Position numbers and translations under genes: made by a program. 64,000 nucleotides of DNA from Actinacidiphila bryophytorum (lineage in GTDB: Bacteria; Actinomycetota; Actinomycetes; Streptomycetales; Streptomycetaceae): NCBI RefSeq assembly GCF_016916835.1, contig NZ_JAFFIX010000005.1, positions 248,001-312,000 of the forward strand, read 5' to 3'. Below, one piece after another: positions 1 to 9,132 of the stretch; position 1 is the first letter of the stretch, and each line of letters opens with the position of its first letter. Below the pieces are notes generated by a model. The model did no database searches. It had not been told where the DNA came from and saw only the letters and a program-made list of their open reading frames with translations.

Positions 1-868
1 CCCGGTCGGCGATCAGCAGCTGGCTGTTGCGGCAGCCCTCCTGCCAGGCGTCGGAGGAGTCGATCGCGTACATCTCGGCGGCGGACTTCAGGTAGTAGCC
101 GGAGCCGTCGAACTTGAAGCGGTCGGGGTCCGACATGTTGGACCCGGTCTGGATGCACAGCAGGGTGTCGTGCGCGGACGACTCCTCGGCATAGGTGTAG
201 TGCGAGTCGTTGGTGACCACGAACGGCGCGTTGAGCTTCTTCGAGATCTCCATCAGGCCGTCCCTGGCCCTGCGGTCGATGTCGATGCCGTGGTCCATGA
301 TCTCGACGAAGAAGTTCTCCTTGCCGAAGATGTCCTGGTACTCGGAGGCGGCCTTGAGCGCCTCGTCCATCTGCCCGAGCCTGATCCGGGTGGAGACCTC
401 GCCCGAGGGGCAGCCGGTGGTGCCCATCAGGCCCTCGGCGTACTCGCTGAGCAGCTCGCGGTCCATCCGGGGCTTGCGGAAGTAGCCCTCGAAGGACGCG
501 CGGGACTGGGCGCGGAAGAGGTTGTGCAGCCCGACCCGGTTGCGCGCCCAGATCGTCATGTGCGTGTACGCGCCCGCACCGGAGACGTCGTCGCCCTTCT
601 GGTGCGGAGCGCCCCACTTGACCGGCTTGTTGTACCGCCGCGACTCGGGCGCCAGATACGCCTCGATGCCCATCACCGGGGTCACCCCGGCCGCCTGGGC
701 CTGGTGGAAGAAGTCGTAGGCGCCGTGCAGGTTGCCGTGATCGGTGATGGCCACATGGCTCATCCCCATCTCGTTGCACGCCTTGAACATGTCCTTCAGT
801 CTCGCCGCCCCGTCCAGCAGCGAATACTGGGTGTGGACGTGCAGGTGAGTGAAGGGCTGATCGGTCAA
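1..868 (-). CDS. dnaE: DNA polymerase III subunit alpha, N-terminal part (cut by window edge)
   Basis: Replicative polymerase catalytic subunit. Only about the first 289 codons are inside the window; the gene continues past position 1. The translated start reads LTDQPFTHLHVHTQYSLLDG, the PHP-domain opening of DnaE with its HxH metal motif, followed by AITDHGN and later GSGYYLKS and the segment around QEGCRNS. I chose the TTG at 866-868 because a GGAGG lies about 10 bases upstream and no ATG precedes the PHP motif in frame. It diverges from the DUF2252 gene. The family call is firm; the start is inferred from the ribosome binding site. Confidence 0.93.
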   Translation of the reverse strand, partial: MTDQPFTHLHVHTQYSLLDGAARLKDMFKACNEMGMSHVAITDHGNLHGAYDFFHQAQAAGVTPVMGIEAYLAPESRRYNKPVKWGAPHQKGDDVSGAGAYTHMTIWARNRVGLHNLFRAQSRASFEGYFRKPRMDRELLSEYAEGLMGTTGCPSGEVSTRIRLGQMDEALKAASEYQDIFGKENFFVEIMDHGIDIDRRARDGLMEISKKLNAPFVVTNDSHYTYAEESSAHDTLLCIQTGSNMSDPDRFKFDGSGYYLKSAAEMYAIDSSDAWQEGCRNSQLLIADR

Positions 869-1008
869 GGCGGCGACACCTCCGGCGAGAACGGGCCATC
901 GGAACGGGTTGTCTGGCGGCGTCGGGAAGTCTACGACCCGGGTACGACAGCGCGGGTGCCAACCCGGCGGCAGGCAACCATCCGCAGGCCCGTGTCGTCC
1001 CCCCTGTC

Positions 1009-2325
1009 GTGGCAGACATCACGGCGGGCGACAGCCCGCGCGGGGAGCACATCCTCTCCGTCTTCGACAGCGCCTTCGGCGAGCTGCTGGCCGCCGACCC
1101 GGCAGCGTTCCGGGTGAAGTTCCGCAAGATGGCCGCGTCGGCCTTCGCCTTCTACCGGGGCACCGCGTGCCTGTTCTACGCCGACCTGGACGGCGAGCAG
1201 CACGACGGCGCCTATGTGACCCCCCGCACCGGCCGGGTGTGGATCCACGGCGACCTGCACGCCGAGAACTTCGGCACCTACCTGGCGTCCAACGGCCGGC
1301 TGGTCTTCAACGTCAACGACTTCGACGAGGCCTTCGTCGGCCCCTTCACCTGGGACCTCAAGCGCTTCGCCGCCTCCGTGGCCCTGCTGGGCTATGTCAA
1401 GGCGCTCGGCGACGACATGATCAGCCGCCTGGTGACGGTCTACGCGGCCGCCTACCGCGAGCGCATCCGGCTGCTGGCCAAGGGCGAGGCGGTGCCGCAG
1501 CTGACCCTGGACACCGCCCAGGGGCCGCTGCTCGACGCCCTGCGCAGCGCCCGCACCCGCACCCGGGTGGGGCTGCTCGACTCGATGACGGCCGTGCGCG
1601 ACCACGACCGGCGCTTCACCGAGGGCGGCGGCGCGATACCGCTGGACGCGGCCACCCGCGGGGCGGTGCTCACGGCCTTCGGGGCGTACCTGGAGACGCT
1701 GCCCGCGGCCAGCCGGGTCCGGCCCGACAGCCTGCGGGTCAAGGACGTGGTGGGGCGCCGCGGGATCGGCATCGGCAGCGCGGGCCTGCCCTCGTACAAC
1801 CTGCTGCTCGAAGGCACGACCGACGCGCTGGAGAACGACGTCGTCATCTACATGAAGCAGGGGCAGACCCCGGCGGTCTCCCGGCACATCACCGACCCCG
1901 CGGTGCGCGGCTACTTCCTGCACGAGGGGCAGCGCACCGTCGTCTCCCAGCGGGCGCTGCAGGCGCACGCCGACCCGTGGCTGGGCTGGACGGAACTGGC
2001 GGGAGCGGGGCAGCTGGTCGCCGAGGTGTCGCCCTACGCGGTCGACCTGGACTGGTCGGACCTGGACGACCCCGCGCAGATCGAGGCGGTCGTCGCGGAC
2101 CTGGGCCGGGCCACCGCGACGATGCATGCCGCGGCCGACGACGAGAGCGGGCACTCGCTGGTGCCCTTCTCCACCGAGGACGCCATCGACGAGGCGATCG
2201 GCGCCGACGAGGACGGCTTCGCACCGATGCTGGTGGACTTCGCCCACTCCTACGGCGACCGGGTCCGCGCCGACCACCGGATCTTCGTGGACCTCTTCCG
2301 CAACGGGCGCATACCGGGGCTGTGA
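1009..2325 (+). CDS. DUF2252 domain-containing protein
   Basis: 438 residues, GTG start. The protein matches the DUF2252 family, which has a phosphotransferase/kinase-like fold of unknown substrate. Visible motifs are WIHGDLHAENFG (about residues 81-92), equivalent to the HGDxxxxN catalytic loop of aminoglycoside phosphotransferases, then VNDFDEAFVGPFTWDLKR (about 103-120), which supplies the metal-binding Asp. No signal peptide or membrane segment is seen. No strong Shine-Dalgarno sequence lies before the GTG, so the start is uncertain. The gene is monocistronic and ends just before a perfect hairpin. Substrate and role are unknown. Confidence 0.85.
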   Translation: MADITAGDSPRGEHILSVFDSAFGELLAADPAAFRVKFRKMAASAFAFYRGTACLFYADLDGEQHDGAYVTPRTGRVWIHGDLHAENFGTYLASNGRLVFNVNDFDEAFVGPFTWDLKRFAASVALLGYVKALGDDMISRLVTVYAAAYRERIRLLAKGEAVPQLTLDTAQGPLLDALRSARTRTRVGLLDSMTAVRDHDRRFTEGGGAIPLDAATRGAVLTAFGAYLETLPAASRVRPDSLRVKDVVGRRGIGIGSAGLPSYNLLLEGTTDALENDVVIYMKQGQTPAVSRHITDPAVRGYFLHEGQRTVVSQRALQAHADPWLGWTELAGAGQLVAEVSPYAVDLDWSDLDDPAQIEAVVADLGRATATMHAAADDESGHSLVPFSTEDAIDEAIGADEDGFAPMLVDFAHSYGDRVRADHRIFVDLFRNGRIPGL

Positions 2326-2348
2326 CCTGCCCCTCAGGGGCGCCCCCA

Positions 2349-2374
2349 GGGGCGGCGGGCGAGCCCGCCGCCCC
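2349..2374 (+). terminator. Hairpin terminator after the DUF2252 gene
   Basis: A perfect 12-bp inverted repeat (GGGGCGGCGGGC / GCCCGCCGCCCC) with a 2-base loop lies 24 bases after the stop codon. There is no U-tract, which is common for streptomycete terminators. Confidence 0.6.
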
Positions 2375-2439
2375 GCGTACCCCATCTGTTATCCGCTCTT
2401 AGGTCACACATACAGGTACGCGTGGCACACTCTGTCGCC

Positions 2440-3132
2440 ATGGAGGCGATACGACCGCGGCTGAGGGCACTGCGTGCTGCCCTTTTCGCCGCGCTGTGCG
2501 TCACGCTCTCCTGCACCTCGCACGTGCTGATGGCCAAGGCCCCGCTGCCGCTGCCCGCCGTGGGCGGGTCCTTCGCCGCGGTCTTCGCCCTCGCCTACCT
2601 GGCGGCGGGCCGCCCCGAGTGCGGCTTCCGCACATTGGCCGGCCTGATGGTGCCGCTCGAACTGGCCGTCGACACCCTGCTGACCACCGGGCAGCAGGCC
2701 TGCTACGGCGCTTTCGGCGGTCCGGTGACAGGGCCGTGGCGGTCCTTCAACGAGGCCATCCTGTGCAACAACGGCCATGTGGGCCCGACCCCCGAAACCC
2801 CGCTCGCCGCGGTGCCCGGCGGGGCGCAGGCCGCCGCCCAGATGCAGTCCAGCGCCCTGCCCTGGCTGCTGCTCGCCGTGCACGTGTCCGTGGGCCTGCT
2901 GGCCGCCTGGTGGCTGCGCCGCGGCGAGGCCGCCCTGCACCAGGTCGTGCGGGCTGTGGCACTGGCCGCCTTCCGCCCGCTGCTGACCGCCGCTGCCGCC
3001 ATCCGCAGCGTGCTCGCAGCGGCGCCGCACCCCGTGCGGCGGACCGCCCGCACCGCCCCCGGCGGCCCCGCCGCCCGCTGGCTGCACCATGCCGTCGTAC
3101 GCCGTGGTCCGCCCGTCCCGGTCACCGTCTGA
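2440..3132 (+). CDS. Unknown integral membrane protein upstream of a DsbA-like protein
   Basis: About 230 residues from the ATG at 2440; a GTG at 2422 is in frame and would add six residues. I do not recognise the family. Hydrophobic segments lie at about residues 12-32, 42-57, 65-84 and 144-166, with a further weak one near 180-195. Cysteines are at 20, 25, 61, 88 and 109; the last two fall in the long loop after the third hydrophobic segment (QQACYG and LCNNGHVG). The C-terminus is basic and Pro/Ala rich. The stop is 54 bases before the DsbA-like gene on the same strand, so co-transcription is likely. A DsbB/VKOR-like partner role is only a guess from this context. Confidence 0.7.
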   Translation: MEAIRPRLRALRAALFAALCVTLSCTSHVLMAKAPLPLPAVGGSFAAVFALAYLAAGRPECGFRTLAGLMVPLELAVDTLLTTGQQACYGAFGGPVTGPWRSFNEAILCNNGHVGPTPETPLAAVPGGAQAAAQMQSSALPWLLLAVHVSVGLLAAWWLRRGEAALHQVVRAVALAAFRPLLTAAAAIRSVLAAAPHPVRRTARTAPGGPAARWLHHAVVRRGPPVPVTV

Positions 3133-3186
3133 CCGCAGGACCGGCACCATCCCCCACACCCACACGCGTATTCACGGAGATCCGTC

Positions 3187-3990
3187 ATGAGCAACCGCAA
3201 CAGCAAGGCCAGCAAGGAAGCCGCCCGTGAGCGGCTGCGCATCCAGCGCGAGAAGGAGGCCAAGAAGGCCAAGGTCCGCCGGCAGCTGCTGGTCGGCGGC
3301 GGCGTCGTGGCCCTGCTGGCGATAGCCGGCGGCGTGGCCTTCGCCGTCAACGAGATGAACAAGCCCAGCTACTGGTCGGAGGCCGCCAAGGACACCCTGG
3401 TCAAGCCGGCCAACACCTCGGGCACCGACGGCACCACGATCGTCATCGGCGACGCGAGCAACAAGAACGTCGTCCACGAGTACGAGGACCCGCGCTGCCC
3501 GTACTGCGCCGCCTACGAGCAGGCCGCGGGCGACGCGGTGCTGCAGGGCGCCAAGGACGGCAAGTACCAGATCAACTACACCTTCGGCACCTTCATCGAC
3601 GACAAGGACAACGGCCAGGGCTCCAAGAAGGCCCTCAGCGCCATGGGCGCGGCCCTGAACGTGTCGGTGGAGGCCTTCGAGGAGTACCACAAGGCCCTGT
3701 ACTCGAAGGCCAACCACCCGGACGAGACGTCGGACTCCTACAAGAGCGCCGACAAACTCATCTCCATCGCGCAGAGCGTCCCGGCGCTCAAGGGCAATGC
3801 CAAGTTCTCCGACGCGGTCAAGAAGGGCACCTTCGACAAGTGGGCGCTGGTGATGACCGCCGCCTACAACAAGGACCCCGCCGCGGCCAAGGGCACCCCG
3901 TACGTCCTGGTCAACGGCACCGCCGTCGAGGTCAACGGCGTGGCCCAGGACCAGGTCGTCGCCGGCATCGCGGCCCAGCTGAAGAAGTAG
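3187..3990 (+). CDS. Membrane-anchored DsbA-family thioredoxin-fold protein
   Basis: 267 residues. A charged cytoplasmic N-terminus of about 32 residues (KASKEAARERLRIQREKEAK) is followed by one membrane anchor (about 33-55) and an extracytoplasmic DSBA-like thioredoxin domain. The active site is CPYC at residues 104-107 in EDPRCPYCAAYE, and the cis-Pro region is GTPYVLVNG near the C-terminus. This is the architecture of actinobacterial DsbA-like oxidoreductases or thiol isomerases acting on exported proteins. A GGAG precedes the ATG at the correct distance. It is probably in an operon with the upstream membrane protein and converges on the hydrolase gene. Confidence 0.88.
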   Translation: MSNRNSKASKEAARERLRIQREKEAKKAKVRRQLLVGGGVVALLAIAGGVAFAVNEMNKPSYWSEAAKDTLVKPANTSGTDGTTIVIGDASNKNVVHEYEDPRCPYCAAYEQAAGDAVLQGAKDGKYQINYTFGTFIDDKDNGQGSKKALSAMGAALNVSVEAFEEYHKALYSKANHPDETSDSYKSADKLISIAQSVPALKGNAKFSDAVKKGTFDKWALVMTAAYNKDPAAAKGTPYVLVNGTAVEVNGVAQDQVVAGIAAQLKK

Positions 3991-4022
3991 CCCGCAGCGC
4001 GCGGCTTCCTCCGGCGGGCTAC
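3987..4022. terminator. Bidirectional terminator that contains both stop codons
   Basis: A perfect 9-bp inverted repeat GTAGCCCGC / GCGGGCTAC separates the convergent DsbA-like and hydrolase genes. The TAG stop of each gene is inside its own arm (3988-3990 on plus, 4019-4021 on minus), so the 28-base intergenic gap serves both transcripts. Confidence 0.65.
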
Positions 4023-4585
4023 AGCTCCCGGAGGAAGTCCAGCGCGACCGCCCAGGTGCGCTTCGAGGCCTCGGCGTCGTGGTCCGGCAGCCCGGGGTCG
4101 GTGTAGAGGTGCCCGGCGCCGCGGTAGCGGTGGACCTCCACGTCGGCGCCCGCCTTGCGCATCCGCAGGTACCAGGCGTTCAGCCAGTCGTCGGACTCGA
4201 AGGGGTCGGGGTCCGCCACGTGCAGCTGCACCGGGATATCGGTGGCCGCGTCGTCGGCGATGTCCGAGGTGCCGTGCAGGAGCAGCAGCCCCCGGCACCG
4301 CTCGTCCCCCAGCGCCAGGTTCTGCGCGACCGAGCCGCCCAGCGAGAACCCCGCGTAGACCAGCCCCTGCTCCGACAGCGGCGCCGCCGCGGCGACCGCC
4401 CGGCGCAGCAGCTCGTCCTTGCCGATCTCGTCCTTGATCCGCATCCCCTCCTCCGCGTCGTCGGTGGTGCGCCCGCCGTAGAGGTCGGGCACATGCACCT
4501 CGTGCCCCTCGGCCCGCAGCCGGTCGGCGGCGTCGTGCACGGCCGGGCGCAGCCCGTACATGGAGTGGAACAGGACGATCGTCAC
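4019..4585 (-). CDS. Dienelactone hydrolase family protein
   Basis: About 188 residues of alpha/beta-hydrolase fold. The protein starts VTIVLFHSMYGLRPAV, has the nucleophile elbow GFSLGGS (Ser instead of the Cys of classical dienelactone hydrolase), an acidic residue in VADPDPFE and the catalytic His in GAGHLYTD. I chose the GTG at 4583-4585 because GGAGG sits just upstream; a longer reading from 4627 would run across that site and into the divergent MscS promoter region. The substrate is unknown; it is probably a cytosolic esterase or hydrolase. Confidence 0.85.
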   Translation of the reverse strand: MTIVLFHSMYGLRPAVHDAADRLRAEGHEVHVPDLYGGRTTDDAEEGMRIKDEIGKDELLRRAVAAAAPLSEQGLVYAGFSLGGSVAQNLALGDERCRGLLLLHGTSDIADDAATDIPVQLHVADPDPFESDDWLNAWYLRMRKAGADVEVHRYRGAGHLYTDPGLPDHDAEASKRTWAVALDFLREL

Positions 4586-4653
4586 AGGGTTTCCTCCGAC
4601 TGGTCGGGTACGCGTCCATGGTGCCATTGGGACGACGGACGGAAGAGGTGGCC

Positions 4654-5691
4654 ATGGAAGGCGCGCTGCGGCCGGTACTCGTGGTGGGAACGGCGCTCGT
4701 TGTGACCCTCGCGGTGGGCTACGCCGTCGACAGGGCGTTGCGCGCCGCAGACGCGCGGCACCCCGAGACGCCGCTGTGGCACCTGCTGCGCCGCTGCCGG
4801 CTGCCCTTGCAGGTGGTCCTGTGCACGGCGATGCTGCGCGGCGGCTACAAGGCCGCCCACGTCGCCTCGGGGCACGGCGCCGCCCTGGGGCAGTGCCTGA
4901 CCCTGGTGCTGATCGGCGCGACCGCCTGGCTCACCGTGCGGGTCGCGGCCGCCGGCACCGACTCCTCCTACGCGCGCTATGCCGCGGTCTCCCGCGACGT
5001 GGCCAAGATCCGCCGGCTGCGCACCCAGTCCACGCTGATCCAGCGGGTGTTCACCGCGATCGTGGGGGTGATGGCGGTCGCCTCGATGCTCTTCAGCTTC
5101 CCCGAGATGCGCACCTTCGGTGCCTCGATGCTGGCCTCCGCGGGCGTCATCGGCATCGTCGCGGGCATCGCCGCCCAGTCCACGCTGGGCAACCTCTTCG
5201 CCGGGCTGCAGATCGCCTTCGGCGACATGGTGCGGATCGGCGACACCGTGGTGGTGGACGGCGAGTGGGGGACGGTGGAGGAGATCACCCTGACCTTCCT
5301 GAGCGTGCGCACCTGGGACGAGCGGCGGATCACGATGCCGGTGTCGTACTTCACCAGCAAGCCGTTCGAGAACTGGTCGCGCGGCGACCCCCGGATGACC
5401 GGCACCGTCTTCTTCCACCTGGACCACGCGGCCCCCGTCGGCGCCATGCGCAAGCGGCTGCACGAGATCCTGGAACAGGCGCAGGAGTGGGACCGCAGGG
5501 CGTGGGGCCTGGTCGTGATCGACACCACCCCGACCACCATCCAGCTGCGGGCGCTGGTCACCGCCAAGGACGCCGACGACGTCTTCAACCTGCGCTGCAT
5601 AGTGCGCGAGCAGCTGCTCGACTGGCTGCGCGAGGAGCACCCGTACGCGCTGCCGCGGGTCAGCACCGCCAGCGCCCCCGGCGCCCTGTGA
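4654..5691 (+). CDS. Mechanosensitive ion channel family protein (MscS type)
   Basis: About 345 residues from the ATG at 4654, preceded by AGAGG; an in-frame ATG at 4618 is possible. N-terminal membrane helices are followed by the pore helix and MscS core: SAGVIGIVAGIAAQSTLGNL, then FAGLQIAFGDMVRIGDTVVV with the conserved beta-domain residues EWGTVEEITLTF and ENWSRG. The C-terminal region is the cytoplasmic alpha/beta vestibule domain. It is expected to release osmolytes on hypoosmotic shock. It diverges from the hydrolase gene, leaving 68 bases for both promoters. Confidence 0.92.
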   Translation: MEGALRPVLVVGTALVVTLAVGYAVDRALRAADARHPETPLWHLLRRCRLPLQVVLCTAMLRGGYKAAHVASGHGAALGQCLTLVLIGATAWLTVRVAAAGTDSSYARYAAVSRDVAKIRRLRTQSTLIQRVFTAIVGVMAVASMLFSFPEMRTFGASMLASAGVIGIVAGIAAQSTLGNLFAGLQIAFGDMVRIGDTVVVDGEWGTVEEITLTFLSVRTWDERRITMPVSYFTSKPFENWSRGDPRMTGTVFFHLDHAAPVGAMRKRLHEILEQAQEWDRRAWGLVVIDTTPTTIQLRALVTAKDADDVFNLRCIVREQLLDWLREEHPYALPRVSTASAPGAL

Positions 5692-5725
5692 GAGCCGCGC
5701 CCTGTGAGAACCGCGGCCTGCGGGC

Positions 5726-7315
5726 TCAGGCGCGCATCGAGCGCAGGTCCAGGTGGCGCAGGACGCGGTCGACGACCTCCGGATCGTTGCCCGGCTCGCT
5801 GCGGGCCGCCAGCACCTCGTGGCGGGCCGCGGAGAGCATGTCGTCCTGGATGCGGCGCAGCGCCTTGACGCGCTTGACCCGGCGGGCGTGCGACTCGCGG
5901 CGCTCCTCGTCCACGATGTCGGGCGAGATGCGCGCGCCCATGTCGAAGGCCGTGCGGTGCAGCAGCTCCGACAGGTCCTCGTCGATCGGCTCGCTGCGCT
6001 CGATCTCCTTGAGCCGGGAGCGGGCCGCGGCCATCGCGCGCACCGCGAGGTCGTGCTCCAGGGCGTGCTCCGCGTCGATGTCGCTGCTCACCCCGAGCCG
6101 CCTGACCAGCCACGGCAGGGTGAGGCCCTGCACGACCAGGGTGGCGAGCACCACGGCGAAGGCGATGAAGAGCAGCTCGGCGCGGGCCGGGAAGGGGCCG
6201 TCGTGGTCGGTGTCCAGCGGGATGGCCAGCGCCAGGGCGACCGAGGCCACCCCGCGCATCCCCGACCACCACATGATGACGGTCTCCCGCCAGGTCATCG
6301 GGATGTCCTCGTCCATGTCCCGCAGCTTGTGCATCTTCCTGGCGATCCAGGCCGCGGGCAGCAGGTACAGCAGCCGTACGCCGACCACGACGACCACCAC
6401 CAGGGCCGCGTGCCGGGTCATCGGCCCCCAGTTGCCGGAGCCGACGCTGAAGACGTGGTGCAGTTCCAGGCCGATCAGCCCGAAGGCGATCCCGGTGACC
6501 AGGGTGTCGACGATCTCCCAGAAGGTGGTGCCCGCCAGCCGCGCGGTCACGTCGTCGGCGGCGAAGGCATGCTCGGCCAGGAAGAGCGCGCTGGTCAGCA
6601 CCGCGAGCACACCGGAGCCCGAGAACTCCTCGGCCAGGGCGTAGGACGCGAAGGGCACCAGCAGCGAGAGCCCGACCTGGAGGGTCGGGTCGCCGACCAC
6701 CCCCATCAGCTTGTTGGCGCCCCAGCCGAGCACCAGGCCGACGACGACCGCGACCACCGCGGACAGCACCAGCTCCAGCACCGCGTGCCCGGCCGAGAAG
6801 TGCCCGGAGACGGCAGCGGCCACGGCCACGTGGTAAAGCACGATCGCGGTGACGTCGTTGAAGAGCCCCTCGCCCTCCAGGATGGAGATCATGCGGCGCG
6901 GCAGTCCCAGCGCACCGGCCACCGCGGTCGCCGCCACCGGGTCGGGCGGCGCCACCAGGGCACCCAGCGTGAAGGCCGCCGCCAGCGTGATGCCGGGCAC
7001 CACGGCGTCCACCACCGCGGCGACAGCCGCGGTGGTCACGAAGACCAGCGCCACCGCGAGCAGGAAGATCGCCCGCCGGTTCGCCGCGAACTGCCGCCAG
7101 GAGGTGCGCTGCACCGCCGCGTACAGCAGCGGCGGCAGCACCAGCGGCAAGATCAGGTCCGGGTCGATCCGCACGTTCGGGACCTGCGGGATCAGCGCGA
7201 GCACCCCGCCGAGCAGTGTCATCAGCACCGGCGACGGCAGGCCCGTACGGTCCCCGAGCGGCACCACCACCACGGCCGCGAGCATGAGCGAGAAGAACAG
7301 GGCGAGCTGATCCAC
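5726..7315 (-). CDS. CPA1-family Na+/H+ antiporter
   Basis: About 529 residues with ten or more hydrophobic segments from the N-terminus to about residue 400. Diagnostic motifs are VAPPDPVAATAV and EGEGLFNDVTAIVL, the latter carrying the ND pair of electroneutral CPA1 exchangers. A hydrophilic cytoplasmic tail of about 120 residues rich in Arg/Glu (SEPIDEDLSELLHRTAFD and VKRVKALRRIQDD) is typical of NhaP/YjcE-like members. The GTG at 7315 opens DQLALFFSLML; a GTG at 7366 would add 17 residues, and neither has a strong ribosome binding site. It converges on mscS and ends 34 bases from it. Confidence 0.9.
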   Translation of the reverse strand: MDQLALFFSLMLAAVVVVPLGDRTGLPSPVLMTLLGGVLALIPQVPNVRIDPDLILPLVLPPLLYAAVQRTSWRQFAANRRAIFLLAVALVFVTTAAVAAVVDAVVPGITLAAAFTLGALVAPPDPVAATAVAGALGLPRRMISILEGEGLFNDVTAIVLYHVAVAAAVSGHFSAGHAVLELVLSAVVAVVVGLVLGWGANKLMGVVGDPTLQVGLSLLVPFASYALAEEFSGSGVLAVLTSALFLAEHAFAADDVTARLAGTTFWEIVDTLVTGIAFGLIGLELHHVFSVGSGNWGPMTRHAALVVVVVVGVRLLYLLPAAWIARKMHKLRDMDEDIPMTWRETVIMWWSGMRGVASVALALAIPLDTDHDGPFPARAELLFIAFAVVLATLVVQGLTLPWLVRRLGVSSDIDAEHALEHDLAVRAMAAARSRLKEIERSEPIDEDLSELLHRTAFDMGARISPDIVDEERRESHARRVKRVKALRRIQDDMLSAARHEVLAARSEPGNDPEVVDRVLRHLDLRSMRA

Positions 7316-7387
7316 GCCCGTCAGGGTGCCACGCAGCGCCCCCGCGGCCGCCGGGCCGCGCCGCACCGGGCGGCGCGCGATCGGCGG

Positions 7388-7855
7388 CTACGGCCGCCAG
7401 GTCCTGCGCATGGCGCGGTGGGCGATGCCGGCGTCCTGGAACTCCGGGCCGAACTCGGCATAGCCGAGCTTGCGGTAGAAGCCGATCGCGTGGACCTGCG
7501 CCTCCAGGTAGACGCCCGCAAGGCCGAGCCGTTCGGCTTCCTCTTCCAGGGCGCGCACCAGCAGCGCGCCCAGGCCGGTGCCGCGGGCCGCCTTGAGCAC
7601 CGCGAGCCTGCCCAGCACCGCGAGGTCCTGGTCGCCGCCGTTCTTGGCGGCCGCGTCGGCGCCCAGCAGCAGCCGGCCCGTACCGGCGTCCGGGGCCAGG
7701 ACGTGCACCGCCCTGCCGTCCTTGCCGTCCCACTCCAGCTCGGCCGGCACGTTCTGCTCCACCACGAAGACCTCGTGCCGGATCGCGTGCACCGCCGCCA
7801 TCGCCGCCGCGTCGTCCGCGGCGACCACCCGTATGCCCGGCCGGACGGCGGTCAC
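7388..7855 (-). CDS. GNAT family N-acetyltransferase (YjcF/ElaA-like)
   Basis: 155 residues. The N-terminus has the pattern [20 protein letters not shown] seen in YjcF/ElaA-type GNAT proteins, followed by the acetyl-CoA loop [19 protein letters not shown] and the terminal [15 protein letters not shown] with [11 protein letters not shown]. The GTG start overlaps the rluD-like stop by four bases (GTGA), so translation is probably coupled to the pseudouridine synthase. The acceptor substrate is unknown. Confidence 0.9.
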   Translation of the reverse strand: MTAVRPGIRVVAADDAAAMAAVHAIRHEVFVVEQNVPAELEWDGKDGRAVHVLAPDAGTGRLLLGADAAAKNGGDQDLAVLGRLAVLKAARGTGLGALLVRALEEEAERLGLAGVYLEAQVHAIGFYRKLGYAEFGPEFQDAGIAHRAMRRTWRP

Positions 7856-8793
7856 CGGCTGTCCGCCCGTACGGTGTCCAGCGCGTGCTGCAGGTCGTCG
7901 GGGTAGCCGCTTTCGAACTGCACCCACTCGCCGTCCGCCGGGTGCTCGAAGCCCAGCTGCTTGGCGTGCAGCCACTGCCGGGTCAGGCCCAGCCGCTTGG
8001 CCATCACCGGGTCGGCGCCGTAGGTGAGGTCGCCGACGCAGGGGTGGCGGTGCGCGGACATGTGCACCCGGATCTGGTGGGTGCGGCCGGTCTCCAGCTT
8101 GATGTCCAGCAGGCTCGCCGAGCGGAAGGCCTCGATCAGGTCGTAGTGCGTCACCGAGGGCTTGCCGTCGGCGGTGATCGCCCACTTGTAGTCGTGCGTG
8201 GGGTGCCGGCCGATCGGGGCGTCGATCGTCCCGCTCATCGGGTCCGGGTGCCCCTGGACCAGGGCGTGGTAGCGCTTGTCCACCACCCGGTCGCGGAACT
8301 GCTGCTTGAGCCGGGTGTAGGCGCGCTCCGACTTGGCCACCACCATCAGGCCCGACGTGCCCACGTCGAGGCGGTGCACGATGCCCTGGCGCTCGGCCGC
8401 GCCCGAGGTCGAGATGCGGTAGCCCGCCGCGGCCAGGCCGCCGATCACCGTGGTGCCGGTCCAGCCGGGGCTGGGGTGGGCGGCGACGCCCACCGGCTTC
8501 ATGATCACCACGATGTCGTCGTCGTCGTGGACGATCTCCATGCCGGGGACCGGCTCGGCGACGATCTGTACGGGGGTCGCGGGCGCGGGCATCTCGACCT
8601 CGAGCCACGCACCGCCGTGCACCCGCTCCGACTTCCCCGCGACCGCCCCGTCCAGCGACACCTTGCCGCCGGCCGCGAGCTCTGCGGCCTTGGTCCTGGA
8701 GAAGCCGAACATACGGGCCAGGGCCGCGTCGACTCTTTCGCCTTCCAGGCCGTCGGGTACGGGCAAAGAGCGGATTTCCGGTGCGGTACTCAC
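7852..8793 (-). CDS. RluA-family pseudouridine synthase (RluD-like)
   Basis: 313 residues. An S4 RNA-binding domain at about residues 14-70 ([20 protein letters not shown]) precedes the pseudouridine synthase domain. The catalytic Asp is D143 in [15 protein letters not shown], and other family motifs are [22 protein letters not shown] and [12 protein letters not shown]. It probably modifies 23S rRNA uridines of the helix 69 region, as RluD does. It is the next gene after lspA on the same strand, separated by a repeat-rich spacer of about 340 bases, and is coupled to the downstream GNAT gene. Confidence 0.93.
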   Translation of the reverse strand: MSTAPEIRSLPVPDGLEGERVDAALARMFGFSRTKAAELAAGGKVSLDGAVAGKSERVHGGAWLEVEMPAPATPVQIVAEPVPGMEIVHDDDDIVVIMKPVGVAAHPSPGWTGTTVIGGLAAAGYRISTSGAAERQGIVHRLDVGTSGLMVVAKSERAYTRLKQQFRDRVVDKRYHALVQGHPDPMSGTIDAPIGRHPTHDYKWAITADGKPSVTHYDLIEAFRSASLLDIKLETGRTHQIRVHMSAHRHPCVGDLTYGADPVMAKRLGLTRQWLHAKQLGFEHPADGEWVQFESGYPDDLQHALDTVRADSR

Positions 8794-8860
8794 CCGAAGA
8801 GTATGCCTTCCGCCGGCCGCGCTGACTGACGGCTCCCCTTACGCAGGGGGGCGACCTCCC

Positions 8861-8995
8861 AGGGACGCGGGGAACTGCGCGCGCAACCCACCACCGGCCG
8901 GTGGTCGGGTACGGACCGGAACAGCCCCTTTCGGACGGAGACGACCCGCGCCCCGGTGGAGGGCTGGTCGCGCAGTTCCCCGCGCCCCTGATGGG
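8861..8995. repeat. REP/REPIN-like doublet between lspA and the rluD-like gene
   Basis: Two copies of a repeat with core GGGGCGCGGGGAACTGCGCG face each other: a forward copy at 8861-8880 (one base different) and an inverted copy at about 8965-8990. The interior contains CCACCACCGGCCGGTGG and AGCCCCTTTCGG, which recur in the 39.2-39.4 kb copy. The fragment around 9065-9100 (AAAAACGCTCACCCCC) matches flanks of the 30.9 and 51.9 kb copies. The 339-base spacer 8794-9132 holds no gene that I can see. Confidence 0.75.
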
Positions 8996-9132
8996 GTGGC
9001 CGTCCGTCGGCACACGACGGCTCGTGCGGCGCCGGCCGCAGATCAAGTGCAGCTCCGCGCCCGGGAAAAACGCTCACCCCCTTGCGGAAGGGGAGCCGCC
9101 CCGGGCGGGGGAGAGCGGGAGAGCCGCGGCGC

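Noticed and set aside
4977..7733. 918-residue minus-strand frame overlapping the antiporter
   Set aside because: A frame shifted from the real antiporter frame, Gly/Arg/Pro rich, without membrane segments.
5753..7906. 717-residue plus-strand open frame
   Set aside because: It is antisense to the Na+/H+ antiporter and GNAT genes; its composition (His/Asp/Gln/Arg rich) is that of a high-GC shadow frame and it shows no domain.
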